DNA of 24,369 bases from JBFXAM01 sp050184295. Its GTDB lineage: Bacteria; Planctomycetota; Phycisphaerae; UBA1845; Fen-1342. Position 1 is the stretch's first letter, and each line of letters opens with the position of its first letter. Where the stretch lies: the NCBI GenBank assembly GCA_050184295.1, contig JBFXAM010000066.1, forward strand, positions 1 through 24,369, given 5' to 3'. The notes beneath the pieces are model-generated. The model worked only from the letters and a program-made list of their open reading frames with translations, ran no database searches and was not told the origin of the DNA. Shown in pieces: positions 22,313 through 24,369 of this stretch. The position numbers and the translations under genes were made by a program.

Positions 22313-22340
22313 CTTGCTTTTTTTTTTTTTGAGTTATGAT
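22313..22340 (+). promoter_or_regulatory. T13 tract and possible promoter for the cysteine-rich protein gene
   Basis: A run of 13 T lies at 22318-22330, followed by TATGAT at 22335-22340, a good -10 match. TTGCTT at 22314-22319 could be the -35 with a spacer of 15 nt, which is short. Transcription would start about 40 nt before the ATG at 22390. No strong hairpin abuts the T run, so it does not look like a terminator for the upstream gene. Confidence 0.35.
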
Positions 22341-22389
22341 CCGCAGTAGGGTCTGGCCACATCCGAACCCAGAGCGCGGGAGAACGACC

Positions 22390-22734
22390 ATGCGGCCGCC
22401 ACGATCCATGCTGTTGCCTGCGGCGCTGCTCATCGGTGGCGCCGTTCCCTTTCTTGCCGGCACGGAACATACGAACGCAATCTGCGTGATGTCGAGCAGC
22501 GGGTGCTTTGATTCGTACCAATGCACAGTGGCTAGCGGTCCGTGCTCCGGAGGCGGGACGATCGTCAAGAAGCTGGGTATTTCAATCCCGTTCGGAAACT
22601 GTGTAACGCCGTTTCCACCCAATACCTGTTCGACCAGTCCGCTTCCGTGTTACGAGGAGAAGTTCTTCAAGAACTCCGGCTGTACCGATTATTGCGAGTC
22701 CAAGTGGAACATGACGGACGCATGCCAATCGTAG
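22390..22734 (+). CDS. Small secreted protein with ten cysteines
   Basis: The ATG at 22390 is preferred over an in-frame one at 22336 because GGGAG lies eight bases upstream and a signal peptide follows (MRPPRSMLLPAALLIGGAVP, cleavage near residues 24-30). The mature protein of about 85 residues has ten cysteines at 32, 39, 45, 52, 71, 80, 87, 98, 102 and 112, and is rich in Ser, Thr, Gly and Pro. An even number of closely spaced cysteines in an exported protein suggests five disulfides. There is no CxxCH haem motif and no recognised toxin or bacteriocin signature. It is the first gene of a three-gene run that ends with a MauE/DoxX-like redox membrane protein, which makes a disulfide-stabilised product likely. 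The family is not recognised and the function is unknown. Confidence 0.72.
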   Translation: MRPPRSMLLPAALLIGGAVPFLAGTEHTNAICVMSSSGCFDSYQCTVASGPCSGGGTIVKKLGISIPFGNCVTPFPPNTCSTSPLPCYEEKFFKNSGCTDYCESKWNMTDACQS

Positions 22735-22782
22735 TTCCCGGGCACATTCGCAAGCGCGTCACCGTGCGCATGGCGGAACTAC
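22731..22782 (+). repeat. Inverted repeat spanning the stop codon of the cysteine-rich gene
   Basis: GTAGTTCC (22731-22738, containing the TAG stop) is perfectly repeated in inverted form as GGAACTAC (22775-22782). The 36-nt loop can form a smaller GCGC stem. The structure ends 12 nt before the strong ribosome site of the next gene, so it may shield the 3' end of the first cistron or tune expression of the second. Confidence 0.4.
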
Positions 22783-22808
22783 CGCGACACCAGGGAAGGA
22801 GTGGTTCA

Positions 22809-23807
22809 GTGCGACCTTGCCTTTTGAGCTTCGGTGTCCTGTTCGCCGTAGCGCACGGCGCAGTGGACGAGCTGCACGCCGCGGACGGAGGCGACCCGCA
22901 AGCCCGGTCCGCTCAACTACTGAGCCAGATCGTGGCGACGCAGGCGCAGACGTTCGAACAGTTCTCGGCGATCTTCAGCTATCGCGTCGAAGGCGAAGAA
23001 CTGCGGACACCTCACCCGGACATGGCCCCCGTGTCGGCGGCTGGCGCAATCGTCGAGGGGACCGTGGTCTACATGCGCGACGGAACCCGCGAGTTCGTTT
23101 CCGCGAGATTCGACGTTGCGGGGAAGTACAAGTACCACGCGTTTCAGGAAGTTGACGCCTGGCACGACTTCACCAACAATCGCTCGGTCCGTGTGCTCAT
23201 TCCGTCACGGCAGGTGCTGATTGAGCGCTATCATGGCGCATCCATCGCGCCGCCTCCCGGTGTCGCGTTTCTGGCTCACACGCCAAGTAGCGTCGCGGAG
23301 CGGATCGCGCGCGGTTCGACGTTTGAACGCGTCGATCGCGACGGCGTCGTCGGTTTCCATCTGTCGGCGCCGACCGATGGCGGAGGCGCCGTCGACGGCG
23401 TTGTAGATCCCGAGCTGGACTTCGCAATCACCGAGTGGGCCGAAGAAGGCGGACTGCGTGCGAGAATCGAGTGGGAGCGCCAGCCCAGCGGCGTGGTTCC
23501 CGTCCGCGCCGTTCTCAGCAACGCTGCCGGCGACCGTCGGTGGACGCTGGAAACGCAAGAGTTTCACATCGGCCCCCCAGACCCACAACAGCTCGAGTTT
23601 CGATTCTCGCCGGACATGCTCGTGGCGGATCATGTCGACCTGACCGACGGCAAGCCACAAGTCTACAAGATCGACGAGAACGGACGCCGCGTAGATGTTT
23701 TGATCGCGATCCCGCCACAACAGGTCTCGCTCGGACAGCGCGGCGGCGTTGCCGGCGTTGCGGGGCTGCTGGTGGTCGGAGCGCTCGTGCTCCGCTTCCG
23801 CCGCTGA
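22809..23807 (+). CDS. Exported protein with a C-terminal membrane anchor, function unknown
   Basis: The GTG at 22809 has GGAAGGAG seven bases upstream and gives a 332-residue product with a signal peptide (LLSFGVLFAVAHGA, cleavage near residue 24). The mature domain begins with a helix (about 33-52, AQLLSQIVATQAQTFEQF) followed by alternating beta-type stretches to about residue 300. That order recalls LolA/LppX-like periplasmic folds that bind hydrophobic ligands, but no diagnostic motif is seen. A hydrophobic segment at about 312-328 followed by RFRR ends the protein, as in C-terminal sorting or tail-anchor signals; there is no PEP or LPxTG motif before it. It lies between the cysteine-rich protein gene and a MauE-like gene, only 10 nt from the latter, so they probably act together. 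Confidence 0.72.
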   Translation: MRPCLLSFGVLFAVAHGAVDELHAADGGDPQARSAQLLSQIVATQAQTFEQFSAIFSYRVEGEELRTPHPDMAPVSAAGAIVEGTVVYMRDGTREFVSARFDVAGKYKYHAFQEVDAWHDFTNNRSVRVLIPSRQVLIERYHGASIAPPPGVAFLAHTPSSVAERIARGSTFERVDRDGVVGFHLSAPTDGGGAVDGVVDPELDFAITEWAEEGGLRARIEWERQPSGVVPVRAVLSNAAGDRRWTLETQEFHIGPPDPQQLEFRFSPDMLVADHVDLTDGKPQVYKIDENGRRVDVLIAIPPQQVSLGQRGGVAGVAGLLVVGALVLRFRR

Positions 23808-23817
23808 AGGCCGCACC

Positions 23818-24267
23818 GTGCGTCGCCCCACAGGGTCGGCCTTCGTTCAGGCCACCCTCGCGTTCGTGCTGCTCTATGCGGCGGGCGTGAAGTGGCTGGC
23901 GGGCCCCGGCCCGACGCAGGACGCGCTCGTCGTCCTCGGCTTTCGCGACCCGCCGCTGGTCCGCGCGATCTCGCGGTGGCTTCCCGCCGCCGAAGCGCTT
24001 CTCGCCCTCTGGCTCGTTTCAGGGGTTCGCCCGCGGGCGTCCGCGTTCACCGCCACCGTCGTGTTCGCGGGGTTTGGCAGCACGCTCGTGATGATGGGCC
24101 TGACGCGCGGCTGGCAATCGCCGTGCAACTGCCTTGCGGCACCGAGCGGCACAATTGTCGGCGCACTGCTGCGAAACGCGCTGCTGCTCCTTGGGTCCGG
24201 CTGGCTGCTGATCACGCTTCAGTCGGGTAGGGCAGGTCGGTCCGCGCGCGGCCGCGCGTGCGGGTGA
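23818..24267 (+). CDS. MauE/DoxX-like redox-associated membrane protein
   Basis: The GTG at 23818 has AGG eight bases upstream and follows the previous stop by ten bases. The 149-residue protein has four membrane helices at about residues 10-27, 55-70, 77-95 and 112-133, with the order and short loops of the MauE/DoxX group. A CxC pair (SPCNCLAAPSG, Cys103 and Cys105) sits between helices 3 and 4, where MauE-like proteins carry a C-x-C-F-G type motif. MauE is needed for maturation of the disulfide-rich small subunit of methylamine dehydrogenase, so a role in thiol-disulfide exchange for the nearby ten-cysteine protein is plausible. No mau structural genes are present. The basic tail after residue 136 (RAGRSARGRACG) ends with a further cysteine. 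Confidence 0.78.
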   Translation: MRRPTGSAFVQATLAFVLLYAAGVKWLAGPGPTQDALVVLGFRDPPLVRAISRWLPAAEALLALWLVSGVRPRASAFTATVVFAGFGSTLVMMGLTRGWQSPCNCLAAPSGTIVGALLRNALLLLGSGWLLITLQSGRAGRSARGRACG

Positions 24268-24299
24268 AGGCGGATCGGGGACCGACCAGCCGTCGGGAT

Positions 24300-24329
24300 C
24301 GCGCCGCGGGCTCCAGACCTCGCGGCGCG
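24300..24329 (+). terminator. GC-rich hairpin after the MauE-like gene
   Basis: CGCGCCGCG (24300-24308) and its exact complement CGCGGCGCG (24321-24329) form a nine-pair stem with a 12-base loop, 33 nt after the stop. No T tract follows, so it may end or protect the transcript without being a classical intrinsic terminator. The rest of the DNA to the window end shows no gene. Confidence 0.4.
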
Positions 24330-24369
24330 CCCGTCACGCATTGCGTCTCGTCATCGGGGCGGCAGGTCG

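Noticed and set aside
22236..22330. T13 run as a Rho-independent terminator of the CoA-transferase gene
   Set aside because: No stable stem directly precedes the T run; the only nearby stems have three to four pairs. A TATGAT box just downstream fits a promoter better.
20316..22622. 768-residue minus-strand frame opposite the CoA-transferase gene
   Set aside because: It is antisense to a well-supported enzyme gene and has no domain features.

Overview
The window is high-GC bacterial DNA. Several starts are GTG and most chosen starts have a purine-rich ribosome binding site. A long export-apparatus flagellar cluster, secreted proteins with proline-rich linkers and VCBS/FG-GAP repeats, an RCK protein and a CoA-transferase/GNAT fusion together suggest a Planctomycetota-type (possibly Phycisphaerae-like) chromosome. 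That assignment is inference from gene content; no rRNA or marker gene is present.

Layout. (1) 1-1094, plus strand: the C-terminal part of an O-antigen-ligase-like membrane protein, with an in-frame TAG at 63-65. (2) 1111-11479, minus strand: flagellar genes in transcription order fliL, fliN, fliO, fliP, fliQ, fliR, flhB, flhA, flhF, then a 373-nt gap, a 91-aa membrane protein, fliA (sigma-28) and a 99-aa acidic protein. fliM and flhG, usual members of such clusters, are not in the window. (3) 11791-13854, minus strand: ECF sigma factor, a single-pass protein that may be its anti-sigma factor, and a secreted helical protein. (4) 14102-16479, minus strand: a two-gene unit for a secreted protein with a tandemly repeated domain and a lipoprotein carrying a predicted seven-bladed VCBS propeller. 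(5) 16837-18027, minus strand: a secreted 396-aa protein with a hairpin downstream and an 895-nt upstream region. (6) 18923-20002, plus strand: a membrane protein with an RCK regulatory domain but no K+ selectivity filter. (7) 20313-22220, plus strand: an acetyl-CoA hydrolase/CoA-transferase fused to a GNAT acetyltransferase, behind a near-perfect sigma-54 promoter. (8) 22390-24267, plus strand: a small secreted protein with ten cysteines, an exported protein with a C-terminal anchor, and a MauE/DoxX-like membrane protein with a CxC motif.

How the parts work together. The flagellar block encodes most of the type III export gate (FliO/P/Q/R, FlhA/B), one rotor C-ring protein (FliN), the stator-associated FliL, the placement GTPase FlhF and the late sigma factor. 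Sigma-28-like promoter sequences precede fliL and the fliA unit. The last module pairs a disulfide-rich secreted product with a MauE-like protein, reminiscent of the MauA/MauE pair of methylamine dehydrogenase maturation, and is the best candidate here for an undescribed system. No tRNA, rRNA, CRISPR array or transposase was seen.
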